Positions 28,033 through 37,313 of a stretch of 64,000 nucleotides of DNA are shown piece by piece. The notes under the pieces are model-generated. The model ran no database searches, was not told where the DNA came from, and was given only the letters and a program-made list of their open reading frames with translations. A program made the translations under genes and the position numbers. How positions within the stretch are numbered: the stretch's first letter is position 1; each line of letters starts with the position of its first letter. Source of the stretch: Succinivibrio dextrinosolvens (GTDB lineage Bacteria > Pseudomonadota > Gammaproteobacteria > Enterobacterales > Succinivibrionaceae); the NCBI RefSeq assembly GCF_900116345.1, contig NZ_FPAH01000006.1:1-64000 (forward strand). The letters run 5' to 3'.

Positions 28033-28575
28033 TTATCGTATCTGGCTCCAGTCAAAGAACTTACCCGGATCGGTTTTTCTGCCTGGTGCTACTTCATTAT
28101 GTCCGGCTATATTGTTTCCAATATCCGGATAGGTTTCCTTAAGGACAGCAATTACTTCCTTAAGAGTTGAATACTGCTCTATAGTGTATTCAAGATCATC
28201 ACAGCCCTCAAGTTCGATACCAATTGAGTAATCATTGCACTCTTTGTGCCCATTATATGATGATCTGCCTGCGTGCCAGGCTCTGTCCAGGAAGGATACG
28301 TACTGAGTGATTACGCCCTGACGGTTGATGAAAAGATGAGTTGAAACCTCAAGATGAGCAACTTCCTTGAAGTAAGGATGAGCGTCTGGATCTAAAGTTC
28401 CCTTGAAAATGTCATCAACGTAGGGACCGCCGAACTGGCGAGGTGGAAGAGAAATACAGTGAATTACGATAAGAGAGATTTTAATCCCTTCAGGTCTTTT
28501 TCCAAACCTGTCAACAGGGACTTTACGGATGTTTATATCGTCAGAATATAGCCATCCTGACTTGATTTGAAACAC
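28033..28575 (-). CDS. ampD: 1,6-anhydro-N-acetylmuramyl-L-alanine amidase
   Basis: Cytoplasmic zinc amidase of peptidoglycan recycling that cuts the peptide from anhydroMurNAc. The 180 residues carry zinc ligands His39 (VIHCISLPP), His159 (AGHNEVAPGRKTDPG) and Asp169, and catalytic Glu121 and Lys167, all offset by five from E. coli. The start is GTG, supported by AAAGGAGG seven bases upstream. It follows lpxC by 12 bases. It functionally pairs with the nagA genes in recycling. Confidence 0.95.
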   Translation of the reverse strand: MFQIKSGWLYSDDINIRKVPVDRFGKRPEGIKISLIVIHCISLPPRQFGGPYVDDIFKGTLDPDAHPYFKEVAHLEVSTHLFINRQGVITQYVSFLDRAWHAGRSSYNGHKECNDYSIGIELEGCDDLEYTIEQYSTLKEVIAVLKETYPDIGNNIAGHNEVAPGRKTDPGKFFDWSQIR

Positions 28576-28587
28576 AGATACCTCCTT

Positions 28588-29526
28588 TTAGAAGGCGGTT
28601 AAAGTCTTTTTGGTGTCAAGAAAGTTAATAACATGAGACTTAGCTTTGTGAGTATCAGCAAACTGAATTACTTCATAGTTTGATGAATCGGACAGTAAAG
28701 CTCTGAGCAGACGGTTGTTCAGATCATGACCGGTCTTGTAAGCCTTGAAGTTAGCAAGAATACTGTGACCATCCATGTACAGATCACCGATTGCATCTAA
28801 AAGCTTGTGCTTAACAAACTCATCCTCATAACGAAGGCCTTCTGGGTTGATAACTCTGTGATCATCCATAACCACAGCATTCTCTAAAGAACCGCCTAAG
28901 GCCAGATTATGAGCGTGCATATACTCAACATCTCTCATGAAGCAGAAGGTTCTTGCTCTTGAAACGTTACGAGCAAAAGCCTCGCCAGTAAAGGACATGG
29001 CATAATGCTGCTTGTCCTTGTCCATTGCAGGATGGTTGAAGTCAATCTGCAAATCAAGATTGAAGCCGCTCTCTGATGGAGTAAGCTCTGCCCACTTGCC
29101 ATCATTCTCAACGCGAACCTTGCGGACTACACGCAGGAATTTCTTAGGAACAGACAGTTCCTGAATACCGATGGAAGCAAACAGATAAATGAATGGCTGA
29201 GCTGAACCATCCATTACAGGAATCTCTGGGGCATTAACATCTACAAACAGATTATCAATACCTAAAGCAGAAAGTGCGGCAGTCAGATGTTCAACGGTAG
29301 AAATACGGACACCGGAATCATTTACCAGTGCGGTACACAGCTGAGTATCCTTAACGTTATCCGCTGTACATTTCATTGTAACATTAGGATTCAGATCGGT
29401 TCTTGTATAAACAATACCGGTATCTGCTGGAGCTGGTCTGAAAGCCACCTCAACCTTAGCACCTGAATGTAAACCGATACCAGTCATGGATACTGGCTTT
29501 AGAATTGTACGCTGATTGATCATCAA
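28588..29526 (-). CDS. lpxC: UDP-3-O-acyl-N-acetylglucosamine deacetylase
   Basis: Committed step of lipid A synthesis, showing that the organism makes lipopolysaccharide. The 312 residues show zinc ligands His80 (TVEHLTAAL), His240 and Asp244 ([13 protein letters not shown]) and the catalytic His267 (TGHDLNN). The first of two adjacent ATGs has GAGG seven bases upstream. As in E. coli it lies downstream of ftsZ, but a terminator separates it from the second ftsZ, so it likely has its own promoter in the 29527-29732 gap. It leads an lpxC-ampD-acnB unit. Confidence 0.97.
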   Translation of the reverse strand: MMINQRTILKPVSMTGIGLHSGAKVEVAFRPAPADTGIVYTRTDLNPNVTMKCTADNVKDTQLCTALVNDSGVRISTVEHLTAALSALGIDNLFVDVNAPEIPVMDGSAQPFIYLFASIGIQELSVPKKFLRVVRKVRVENDGKWAELTPSESGFNLDLQIDFNHPAMDKDKQHYAMSFTGEAFARNVSRARTFCFMRDVEYMHAHNLALGGSLENAVVMDDHRVINPEGLRYEDEFVKHKLLDAIGDLYMDGHSILANFKAYKTGHDLNNRLLRALLSDSSNYEVIQFADTHKAKSHVINFLDTKKTLTAF

Positions 29527-29732
29527 AATACCTCACAATTTTCTGAGTGTAATTATAGTACATCTTTCAGATATGTGAAACTCGTCAAAGAATATTTTAT
29601 ATCTCGAACTTCACTGTCACACATCTTAGGATGCATCCCTTAGCGATAACTTAGCAGTATTTCCAACGTTCTGTTAACATTCATCTTTCTGTATTCTACA
29701 TGTTTAAGATTCATCCTCCACTTTAGCTCTTA

Positions 29733-29763
29733 CCCAAAAAGAAGGGTCAGCTGACGCTGACCC
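29733..29763 (-). terminator. Terminator after ftsZ copy 1
   Basis: GGGTCAGC (29744-29751) pairs with GCTGACCC (29756-29763) around TGAC. The minus-strand continuation TTCTTTTTGGG is T-rich. It marks the end of the division cluster before lpxC. Confidence 0.8.
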
Positions 29764-29769
29764 TACGGA

Positions 29770-30981
29770 TTAAAATTCATTTCTTGAATTTAAGATAGGA
29801 GGAAGATTCCAGGCATCGGAGCTCTGCCCCTGATTATCCTGAGGATTGATTCCACCTCCCTCGAAAATCTTGGTATTGGCTGTCTGAGCTAAGGTCTGAT
29901 TCTGTATGGTATTATCAGCAAACATAGCAGCTTTGTTAGCCTCCCGCTCATTCAGATTTCTCAGTTCGCGCTTTGCCATATTGGCAGGCTTCTTAGGATC
30001 AACAGCACTGATACCTGCAATCAGCAGAGTCAGAGAAACCTCATCTTCTGCCAAGTTCTCATCAAAGAAGATACCGGTCTTGCAGTCAGCATCCTCATCG
30101 GCATAAGCCTGAATTGCGGAACAGACGTTATCCAGCTGGATAATCGGGAAGTTCGGATTGATCTTCACATAAGCCATCACACCTGAGGCTGACTTGATAT
30201 CTACCTGATCAACCAGAGGAGAATTGATTGCCTTGTCAACAGCATCCTCAACCATGTTAGGACCTTTACCAAAGCCGTTGCAGATAACGGCATGGCCTCT
30301 GCCACGCATAATGGTAACCACGTCAGCGAAGTCAAGGTTGATGAAGGCAGGAACAGTAATAGCGTCAGTAATGCCTCTTACAGCATTTAAAAGCACATCG
30401 TTTGCACACTCAAAAGCCTTGATGATGGCAATGTTGGCTCCAAGATTACGCAGAAGCTTGTCATTATCAATAACAATCAGAGAATCCACGTGCTTTGAAA
30501 GCTCAGTGATACCTGACTCGGCATTTACAGCATGACGTTTACCCTCAAAGGTAAATGGTTTGGTAACCACAGCAACAGTCAGAGCCCCGACTTCCTTTGC
30601 AATCTGGGCAATGATTGGAGCCGCACCGGTACCGGTACCACCGCCCATACCGGCGGTAATAAAGATCATGTCTGCGCCCTGCAGGAGCTTCTTGATATCT
30701 TCTGCAGACTCTTCAGCTGCCTTTCTACCCTTGTTGGGATCACAGCCTGAACCAAGACCTGAGGTCAGCTTTACACCGATCTGAACTTTAATATCGGAGG
30801 TTGATCTGGTCAGAGAATTAGCATCAGTATTTACTGCAATGAATTCAACATTCTTCAGATCATTATCAATCATGTGCTGAATGGTATTGCAGCCACCGCC
30901 ACCTACACCAACAACGATAATTTTAGCGTTATAAATTTTATTAGTTTCAGTAGAATCCAGTACTGAATAATCGTCGCTCAT
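29770..30981 (-). CDS. ftsZ: Second cell division GTPase FtsZ paralogue (distal copy)
   Basis: A complete 403-residue FtsZ with GTP-binding GGGTGTG at 113-119, the catalytic T7-loop residues Asn215, Asp217 and Asp220 (NLDFADV), and a conserved C-terminal peptide WNLPPILNSRNEF for partner binding. It resembles the copy at 33669 very closely in the GTPase core (most residues identical by eye). It differs in the N-terminus, in sites such as ICNGFGKGPNM for [11 protein letters not shown], and has a shorter linker. The start was set at 30981, because the upstream TTG overlaps the ribosome binding site TTGGAG. It is separated from the main ftsZ by two binding-protein genes. All motifs suggest an active polymerising protein. 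Confidence 0.93.
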   Translation of the reverse strand: MSDDYSVLDSTETNKIYNAKIIVVGVGGGGCNTIQHMIDNDLKNVEFIAVNTDANSLTRSTSDIKVQIGVKLTSGLGSGCDPNKGRKAAEESAEDIKKLLQGADMIFITAGMGGGTGTGAAPIIAQIAKEVGALTVAVVTKPFTFEGKRHAVNAESGITELSKHVDSLIVIDNDKLLRNLGANIAIIKAFECANDVLLNAVRGITDAITVPAFINLDFADVVTIMRGRGHAVICNGFGKGPNMVEDAVDKAINSPLVDQVDIKSASGVMAYVKINPNFPIIQLDNVCSAIQAYADEDADCKTGIFFDENLAEDEVSLTLLIAGISAVDPKKPANMAKRELRNLNEREANKAAMFADNTIQNQTLAQTANTKIFEGGGINPQDNQGQSSDAWNLPPILNSRNEF

Positions 30982-31157
30982 GGCAATCTCCAAAAAAAAT
31001 CCACTTATACTTCAATAGTAGCACTCAAGTCTTAAAACAGACATAGTTCACTTACGAAAAAAATTGAGTAATATCAAACTTTTGTTAAAAATACTCTAAA
31101 AATGCCCTTTTAAGGCGATCTTTGAGTCTCCTGCCCTCAAAAACACGGAGCCCATAA

Positions 31158-31200
31158 ACGACACCACCACTTTTTTGAAGTGGTGGCGAGAGCTTTAAAG
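31158..31200 (-). repeat. Hairpin with TTTAAAGCTCTC lead, related to the 11115 repeat
   Basis: On the minus strand CTTTAAAGCTCTC is followed by a 9-bp stem, CCACCACTT (31164-31172 on the plus strand) with AAGTGGTGG (31178-31186). Lead sequence and layout match the repeat at 11115-11166, though the stem sequence differs. The lead contains the stop codon of binding-protein copy 2. It may act as a terminator or be the end of a mobile element. Confidence 0.5.
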
Positions 31201-32283
31201 CTGGTCGAAATATTTCTTTGCAAGCTTTATGTATTCATTGTTGATGTATTTCTGGGATTTGATGCGGTTACTTATCTGCACATCGTTTGTATCCAGAGAC
31301 TTCAGCACAATCAGCGTATTGCTGGTCAAATCCTTTTCAAGATTCTGTATCCAGCTTCTGCGGTTACCCTGATGATCAAACAGCTTAATCTGCTCGTCAA
31401 GAGAAGTTACATGATGTTTCTTCAGATCCTCAAGACACTCTTCTTTGGTGTACTCCTTTCCAGAGAGCTGCTTGTAGAAAAGCTGGTAATCATCAACCAG
31501 GGATTCGACATTATCAATCTGAAGCTGCAGTGCCTTGAAATACATGGCCAGAAACTTTGCCACCAGATCAGGATTTGCATGTCCAAAGGCTTCATTAACC
31601 TTAATGGTTGTTGGAAGAACTTCACCAAGCTGTTCTGCGGTAACCACCTCTTTATAGCCAACCTTTAAGGCATCATTCAGATCAGGAGACCACAGTGCAA
31701 GTCCGTAGTATTTGTTTTTCTGAAGCTCACCGGTAATATCCGAATCAGGGAATTTAATCATCTTAATATCATGCAGGTCCAGCCCGAAGATATCAAGCCA
31801 TCTTGCAAGTGTGTAGATACCGGCTCCAACACCTTTAATCGCAAAGGTCTTACCCTTGATTGCCTCAGGTGTGCCATAGACCTTTGGGAAATACTCATCA
31901 TAGCCCTGGGTCTTGAAGATCTCACTGTTCTCCATAGCCAGAACTGAAGTTGCAGCAGCTTCGTCATTGGCAATGGCGATAACTTCCACAAATACATCTT
32001 TGCCGCCCATGATAAAAGGAACGTGTCCGGTGCAGGAGATATTCCAGGAGGTTGGATCCTTACGATACTGCTTCATAATCGCAAGTCCATTGTAGTTGGT
32101 AATGGTTAAATCCAGCTCAAAGCCCAGCTTCCTATCCCATCCCTGCTGCTCAGCATACCACAGAAGAAATCCTTCATGCTCTAAAAGAAAGGTGGCCTTA
32201 ACCTTTGGGAGCTCTGATGCACTACAGACAAAACTTAGAAGCAGAACAAAAACGCCTACAAATTTCGCGATAAACCTTTTCAT
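31195..32283 (-). CDS. Orphan periplasmic SsuA/NMT1-like substrate-binding protein (copy 2)
   Basis: A 362-residue paralogue of the proteins at 11865 and 32299. A signal peptide ends near CSA-SE; a cysteine lies in the signal region (FVCSASE), but the context is not a good lipobox. Shared marks are LLEHEGFLLWYAEQQGWD, KVYGTPEAIKGKTFAIKG, RWLDIFGLDL and GLALWSPDLNDALKVG. The C-terminal 60 residues extend past the usual fold. The gene lies between two ftsZ genes, 15 bases after copy 3, with no permease or ATPase nearby. Ligand unknown. Confidence 0.78.
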   Translation of the reverse strand: MKRFIAKFVGVFVLLLSFVCSASELPKVKATFLLEHEGFLLWYAEQQGWDRKLGFELDLTITNYNGLAIMKQYRKDPTSWNISCTGHVPFIMGGKDVFVEVIAIANDEAAATSVLAMENSEIFKTQGYDEYFPKVYGTPEAIKGKTFAIKGVGAGIYTLARWLDIFGLDLHDIKMIKFPDSDITGELQKNKYYGLALWSPDLNDALKVGYKEVVTAEQLGEVLPTTIKVNEAFGHANPDLVAKFLAMYFKALQLQIDNVESLVDDYQLFYKQLSGKEYTKEECLEDLKKHHVTSLDEQIKLFDHQGNRRSWIQNLEKDLTSNTLIVLKSLDTNDVQISNRIKSQKYINNEYIKLAKKYFDQL

Positions 32284-32298
32284 ATCAAGCTCTCCAAA

Positions 32299-33402
32299 CT
32301 ATTTCTTCAGATTAGACAGGATTCGTCGGGCCTGCTTTAGATATTTGTCTGTAATAAATCGCGGATTCTTAACCTGCCTTGAAGTCATGGTAAAGTCGTT
32401 GGTATGACTGTCATACAGAATCAGCATCAGACTACTTGCTATATTTGTCTCAAGCTTCTGAATTGAGCTTTTTCCCGCACCCTTCTTCTCAAAAAGTTTC
32501 AGCTGAGTTTCAAGCGGAATTACAGAATGACGAAGAATGTCATACTCACAGAACTCCTTGGAGAATTCATAGGTTGAATACTGTCTTAAGAACTTCTGAT
32601 AATCCTTGGTTAGAGAACGAGGATTTTCAATCTGCTTTTCAACAGCAAGAAGGTATGCGGCAAGCATCTTTGCAATCACATCCTCATGATCCTCGGTATA
32701 CTCCTTATCCACCATAAACATCAGAGGAATTTCAGCCTCAACATCATCAGCGGTTGCAACCTGCTTCATGCCCTTTCTTTCAGCAAGATAGGTATCAGGA
32801 GACCACAGCGCAATACCGTCAACCTTTCCGTTTTCCAGAGCTAAAATTGCATCCTTACCGGCAAGATCAACAACCTTAACGTCAGAGAAGTCCATATCAA
32901 AAATTTCCAGATACTTAACCAGCATGAAGGCACCAGAGGTCAGAGTCTTGATAGCAAAAGTCTTGCCTTTGATGGTTTCAGGAGAACCGTAGATTTCAGG
33001 ATAATCCTCGTTCCAGCCCTTTTCTTTTAAGATATCACTGTCAGGCTGTACATATATACCGGTGGTATTTGACTCATCATTGGCGATACCAACGATTTCA
33101 AGAGGCATCTGATTTGAGCCCACAATCAGAGGAATACTGGTGACACAGGTTACATCCCAGCTTTTAGGATCCTGACGATGACGGTTCATTATATCGATAC
33201 CGTTGGTATCCAGGATGGTAAGGTCGATATTGACTCCAACCTTCTTATCATACCCCTGCTTTACTGCATACCACATTAAAAAGCCCTCATGCTCCATCAG
33301 CATGGTGACCTTGATTCTTGGCAGGTCGAAAGCCATAACCTGCATCGTACTAAAAAACAGCAGAATAACGCCAAAAACAATCCTTAACAGACAGGAAACC
33401 AT
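32299..33402 (-). CDS. Orphan periplasmic SsuA/NMT1-like substrate-binding protein (copy 3)
   Basis: A 367-residue member of the same family with a signal peptide (ending near VMA-FD). It shows LMEHEGFLMWYAVKQGYD, EIYGSPETIKGKTFAIK, KYLEIFDMDF and GIALWSPDTYLAERKG. It is the first gene of a pair with copy 2, probably transcribed from the 266-base gap below ftsZ. It lacks transporter partners. The region below the main ftsZ terminator therefore looks like an inserted two-gene unit. A role in sensing a periplasmic ligand is possible but unsupported. Confidence 0.78.
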   Translation of the reverse strand: MVSCLLRIVFGVILLFFSTMQVMAFDLPRIKVTMLMEHEGFLMWYAVKQGYDKKVGVNIDLTILDTNGIDIMNRHRQDPKSWDVTCVTSIPLIVGSNQMPLEIVGIANDESNTTGIYVQPDSDILKEKGWNEDYPEIYGSPETIKGKTFAIKTLTSGAFMLVKYLEIFDMDFSDVKVVDLAGKDAILALENGKVDGIALWSPDTYLAERKGMKQVATADDVEAEIPLMFMVDKEYTEDHEDVIAKMLAAYLLAVEKQIENPRSLTKDYQKFLRQYSTYEFSKEFCEYDILRHSVIPLETQLKLFEKKGAGKSSIQKLETNIASSLMLILYDSHTNDFTMTSRQVKNPRFITDKYLKQARRILSNLKK

Positions 33403-33600
33403 GACGCCCCCTAGAAACTAAATGTATTTATTGAAGATATGCTTATAGGTCGGAAAATCTCCCGCATCTAACTAAGTATAGAAATAAAGAAAAGATGAAA
33501 TATTTATAAGTTATGACTTTTGCAGAAAAGATCAAAAAACTAGGAAAGGAAATTTCAGAAATGGGAGAAAAAAGTGCGCAGATCTAAAAATAATACAGTT

Positions 33601-33640
33601 CAAAAACAAAAGTTCCCAGACCTGAACGGAAAGGGAACCT
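33601..33640 (-). terminator. Terminator after the main ftsZ
   Basis: On the minus strand GTTCCC (33633-33638) pairs with GGGAAC (33612-33617), followed by a T-rich run (TTTGTTTTTG). A second small hairpin (AACCAG/CTGGTT) lies between it and the stop. Confidence 0.72.
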
Positions 33641-33668
33641 TTTAACCAGGTTAAGCTCTGGTTATTTA

Positions 33669-35036
33669 TTATTCTGACTTAGAACGAAGGATTGGAGGAA
33701 GATTCCATAAATCATCCTTTGAATCCTCTACTGGGCTCTTGCCAAAGGTATCAACTGGTACCTCAGCAATTTCGTTAACATTTCTAAAGGATGGTTCCTG
33801 ATTTGCTGAACCGAAACCGGAGAAGCCGTTCTGCTGGTGCTGACGTGAGAATCCAGAATTATCCATCTGCTGATTCATCTGAGGCTGAGGAGCCTGATTC
33901 TGCATAGGCTGAGGGTTCTGACGCTGGAAACCAAAGTTGTTATTGCCGCTGTTAATGTTACCAAAGAAGTTTGGCTTAGCAGCCTCTGCTGCCCCCTTGG
34001 CAATCTGAGAACGAGCCTTGTTGGCTGGATTGTTGGTATCAGTTGCGCTGATGCCGGTGATCAGAATGGTAATTGAAACCTGATCCTCAGAGATTGACTC
34101 ATCAAAGCTCATACCAAACTTGCAATCTGCTTCCTCATCAGCATATGACTGAATAGCGTTACAGATTTCCTCCCACTTGGTAATTGGGAAGTTTGGATTT
34201 ACACGAACATTAGCTAACAGACCTGCAGCAGACTTGATATCAACCTGCTCAATCAGAGGTGAATGAATTGCTCTGTCAACTGCGTCCTCAACGAAGTTTG
34301 CACCCTGACCAACACCGTTACCGATCATTGCATGACCACGACCGCGCATTACGGTTACAACGTCAGCGAAGTCAAGGTTAATGAAGCCTGGGTTGGTAAT
34401 TGCATCGGTAATACCCTTAACTGCATTTAACAGAATGTCGTTAGCAGCATTGAAAGCATTAACGATAGAAATATTTGCACCAAGATTCTTTAGAAGCTTG
34501 TCATTATCGATAACAATCAGAGAATCTACGTGTTTTGAAAGCTCGGTAATACCTGACTCGGCATTTACCATGTGACGCTTGCCTTCAAACTTGAATGGCT
34601 TGGTTACAACAGCAACAGTTAAAGCACCAGTCTCCTTTGCAATCTCTGCAATGATAGGAGCTGCACCGGTACCGGTACCACCGCCCATACCAGCGGTAAT
34701 GAATACCATGTCTGAGCCCTGAATCAATTTCTTGATGTCTTCCTTTGACTCTTCTGCAGCCTTGCGGCCCTTGTTAGGATCACATCCTGCACCTAAACCG
34801 TTGGTTAATTTAACACCAATCTGAACCTTTAGAGGTGAGGTTGAGTTAACCAGAGCCTGTGAATCTGTATTAACGGCAATGAATTCAACTCCAGACAGGC
34901 TTTCATTGATCATATGCTGCAGTGAGTTACCACCGCCACCGCCGATACCTAATACACGAATAACACAGGAACCTGATGGTGTAATAGTGGTTCCTGCACC
35001 TGCATTTGCTACTGACTCAACACGAAAATCGCTCAT
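33669..35036 (-). CDS. ftsZ: Cell division GTPase FtsZ (main dcw copy)
   Basis: Forms the cytokinetic ring. The 455 residues contain GGGTGTG at 118-124, T7-loop Asn220, Asp222 and Asp225, and the C-terminal peptide [13 protein letters not shown] that binds FtsA and ZipA-type partners. The linker before that peptide (about 350-440) is long and rich in asparagine, glutamine and proline. It stands directly below ftsA (118 bases), as in most bacteria, so it is taken as the ancestral copy. GAGAGAATAAAA precedes the ATG. Confidence 0.97.
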   Translation of the reverse strand: MSDFRVESVANAGAGTTITPSGSCVIRVLGIGGGGGNSLQHMINESLSGVEFIAVNTDSQALVNSTSPLKVQIGVKLTNGLGAGCDPNKGRKAAEESKEDIKKLIQGSDMVFITAGMGGGTGTGAAPIIAEIAKETGALTVAVVTKPFKFEGKRHMVNAESGITELSKHVDSLIVIDNDKLLKNLGANISIVNAFNAANDILLNAVKGITDAITNPGFINLDFADVVTVMRGRGHAMIGNGVGQGANFVEDAVDRAIHSPLIEQVDIKSAAGLLANVRVNPNFPITKWEEICNAIQSYADEEADCKFGMSFDESISEDQVSITILITGISATDTNNPANKARSQIAKGAAEAAKPNFFGNINSGNNNFGFQRQNPQPMQNQAPQPQMNQQMDNSGFSRQHQQNGFSGFGSANQEPSFRNVNEIAEVPVDTFGKSPVEDSKDDLWNLPPILRSKSE

Positions 35037-35154
35037 TTTTATTCTCTCTGCAAAAATCTTTTCTAAATCATACCAATAAATATGACTTATTGTATAAATT
35101 AAACCCTAATTTTTTGTAGTAGCTCACGCACTACGTAAAACCGTAAGAACAGGC

Positions 35155-36537
35155 CTACAGCTCGCGGGAGATCCATTCAGCAACGGTTCCAAAAAAGCCC
35201 TTGCGGTTTTTTCCCTTCTCATTGCGTTCATCATCGGTGTACTGCTTAAGATCATCAAATCTTGCGGATCTTAATAATCCTATTGCAACAGCCTTATCTG
35301 AGTCAGAGATCACCTCAGGGGCACCGGCATTTTCAAACAGACCGATACCGATAGGATGACCTACCCTGACTTTGGTGTTGCACTTTAGGAAGGTGTTATC
35401 CTGGAAATTGTAGTCACGTACCCAGTCTGAGAATACCTGCTCAATACCAGGCAGCTTTGAGGTACCGCCGGTCAGAACAATACCACCGCCGATTTCCAGA
35501 CTCTTTAAAGTAGAGCTGCCGTAGAAATTGATACGCTGGAAGATAAGCTCACACATGCTTCTGATACCGCGGTTGATAACATCAGCCAGAGTACCGTTGC
35601 GGATGGCAACCTCATTGGAGCTTACCTGAGTTGTATTAGACTCGTTATCAGGAATTCTGATGGAAATGTTTGCATTGTCCTCTGAGAGGAATCTTGAGTC
35701 GGCACATCCATAGTTGCACTTGATGTACTCGGCGTTATGCATGGAAATTGAAAATTCCTTGGCAATCATCTTGGTGATATAGTTGCCGCCGTCATCAATA
35801 CCGAAGGATAGAAGCTGACGCTTGCCCTCGTAAACAGTTACGTTAACGGTACCGCCGCCGATATCCACGTGAATTACACCGATTTCCTTTTCTGCATCGG
35901 TTAAAACAGCGCTTGATGCTGCATTACCGGCATAGATAATTGAGCAGACATCCAGATCAGGATTGGTCATGCGGATGGCTTTTTCAATATTGTTCTTGTA
36001 CATAAAGCTGCATCCGATAACATGAACACTTGCGGATAGACGCTTTGCATACATGCCGATAGGATTGGTTACCTGCTCTGAGCTTTCAGTTACATACTGC
36101 TGAGGAATTGCATGAATGATGGAGTAATCAGCAGCATTGAACTTAACACCGGCCATAGCCATTCTTACAGCCTTGTTACGGTCTGACTTGTCAATGGTGC
36201 CGGACTGAATGGTGGAATGTCCCTGCTGATTTTCTGCAACAATGAAACAACCTGGTACACCGGTTACGATCTTCTCAATGGTGACACCGTAGGTTTTCTG
36301 ATAATCCTGAATTAGATAGGCAATCTGTTTTGCTAGGCTGTTAATATCGGAAATGTGCCCCTGAACCATACCATTGCTGACACATTCTCTCATTCCCTGT
36401 ATCTTGATCTGCTTGTTTGGTTCAACGATGCCTGAGACCAGACGTATATAGGAACTGCCAATGTCCAGTGCGTAGATCTGCTGTTCTGAATCACTGATAG
36501 TTACAGGACTGCTCCCCTTCTTTTTCATGATTGCCAT
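35155..36537 (-). CDS. ftsA: Cell division protein FtsA
   Basis: Actin-like membrane tether for FtsZ. The 460 residues show the phosphate-1 loop ALDIGSSYIRLVSG, the SHS2-type insert, phosphate-2 VIHVDIGGGTVNVTVYEG and adenosine motif GGIVLTGGTSKLPGI. A C-terminal amphipathic helix (FFGTVAEWISREL) serves for membrane binding. AAGGGGAC precedes the ATG. The protein is longer than E. coli FtsA (420), with an extra N-terminal segment. It lies 12 bases after ftsQ. Confidence 0.96.
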   Translation of the reverse strand: MAIMKKKGSSPVTISDSEQQIYALDIGSSYIRLVSGIVEPNKQIKIQGMRECVSNGMVQGHISDINSLAKQIAYLIQDYQKTYGVTIEKIVTGVPGCFIVAENQQGHSTIQSGTIDKSDRNKAVRMAMAGVKFNAADYSIIHAIPQQYVTESSEQVTNPIGMYAKRLSASVHVIGCSFMYKNNIEKAIRMTNPDLDVCSIIYAGNAASSAVLTDAEKEIGVIHVDIGGGTVNVTVYEGKRQLLSFGIDDGGNYITKMIAKEFSISMHNAEYIKCNYGCADSRFLSEDNANISIRIPDNESNTTQVSSNEVAIRNGTLADVINRGIRSMCELIFQRINFYGSSTLKSLEIGGGIVLTGGTSKLPGIEQVFSDWVRDYNFQDNTFLKCNTKVRVGHPIGIGLFENAGAPEVISDSDKAVAIGLLRSARFDDLKQYTDDERNEKGKNRKGFFGTVAEWISREL

Positions 36538-36549
36538 AAAAAAGTCCCC

Positions 36550-37305
36550 TTAATTATTCTTATTCTGTTCTGATGCGGATTTCTTTCCTACTGCAAATCC
36601 GACATCATATCTTAAATCCACATACTCTACGTCATTTATATCAAGACCAGAGTGTTTAAATGAACGTATGAATCTTTTCAGTCTTTCAATACCATCTTTC
36701 TGACCGCGCCCTAAAATAAGCTTGGTTCCATTATCAAGTGTTATTGTATAACAACGGACATTATCAAGATATAACTCAATCATCTGATATGGGGAGTCCG
36801 TCATAACTCTTATAAAAGAAACTGCGCTGTCATACACATCTGAACACAGATTGTCTCGGTATGCTCCAAGTTTGACCAGAGGAAGTGCAAAATTTGTCAT
36901 ATCCGGATAAAAGATGCTTCTGGTTTTGGCATCATAGATTCCGTTGTCATTCCAGTAAGCGGCAGGAACATGTTCAATCACTGAAAGCACCAGAGTATCC
37001 GGCATTTTCTTCTGAACAGCTACCTGAGCAATCCATGGTTCCTTCATCAGCTCCTGCTTGAGAACCTTAACATCTAAAGTGGCAATGTTCTGACCTGCGC
37101 ACACCCTGCCGGTAATATCCGCAATCTTCTTCTTGGTGATATTCTTGAAAACTCCGTCAATCTGAACCGCTTTTACCGGCAGCGCATTTGACTGAGACAG
37201 AAAGTGCTTGATTAAAAGATCACCTTTGATAACAAGACCTACCAGCAGCATCACAAAAATGATGCCTGCGATAAAATAACCGCGGCTGTGTCTTGTTTTC
37301 GACAT
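36550..37305 (-). CDS. ftsQ: Cell division protein FtsQ
   Basis: Bitopic divisome protein linking early and late components. The 251 residues have a short basic cytoplasmic end, one membrane segment (YFIAGIIFVMLLVGLVI), a POTRA domain starting at VKAVQIDGVFKNITKK, and a beta domain with LVKLGAYRDN. Family identity rests on architecture and position between murC and ftsA; sequence conservation is low, as usual. AAGGAACACC precedes ATG, eight bases after murC. There is no ddl between murC and ftsQ, unlike E. coli. Confidence 0.92.
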   Translation of the reverse strand: MSKTRHSRGYFIAGIIFVMLLVGLVIKGDLLIKHFLSQSNALPVKAVQIDGVFKNITKKKIADITGRVCAGQNIATLDVKVLKQELMKEPWIAQVAVQKKMPDTLVLSVIEHVPAAYWNDNGIYDAKTRSIFYPDMTNFALPLVKLGAYRDNLCSDVYDSAVSFIRVMTDSPYQMIELYLDNVRCYTITLDNGTKLILGRGQKDGIERLKRFIRSFKHSGLDINDVEYVDLRYDVGFAVGKKSASEQNKNN

Positions 37306-37313
37306 GGTGTTCC

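Noticed and set aside
28011-28055. Longer acnB start inside ampD
   Set aside because: The extra 15 residues do not match AcnB and overlap the ampD end; MEKYLTEYF aligns with the E. coli start.
30982-30993. TTG start giving ftsZ copy 1 four extra residues
   Set aside because: The TTG overlaps the TTGGAG ribosome binding site; ATG at 30981 has correct spacing.
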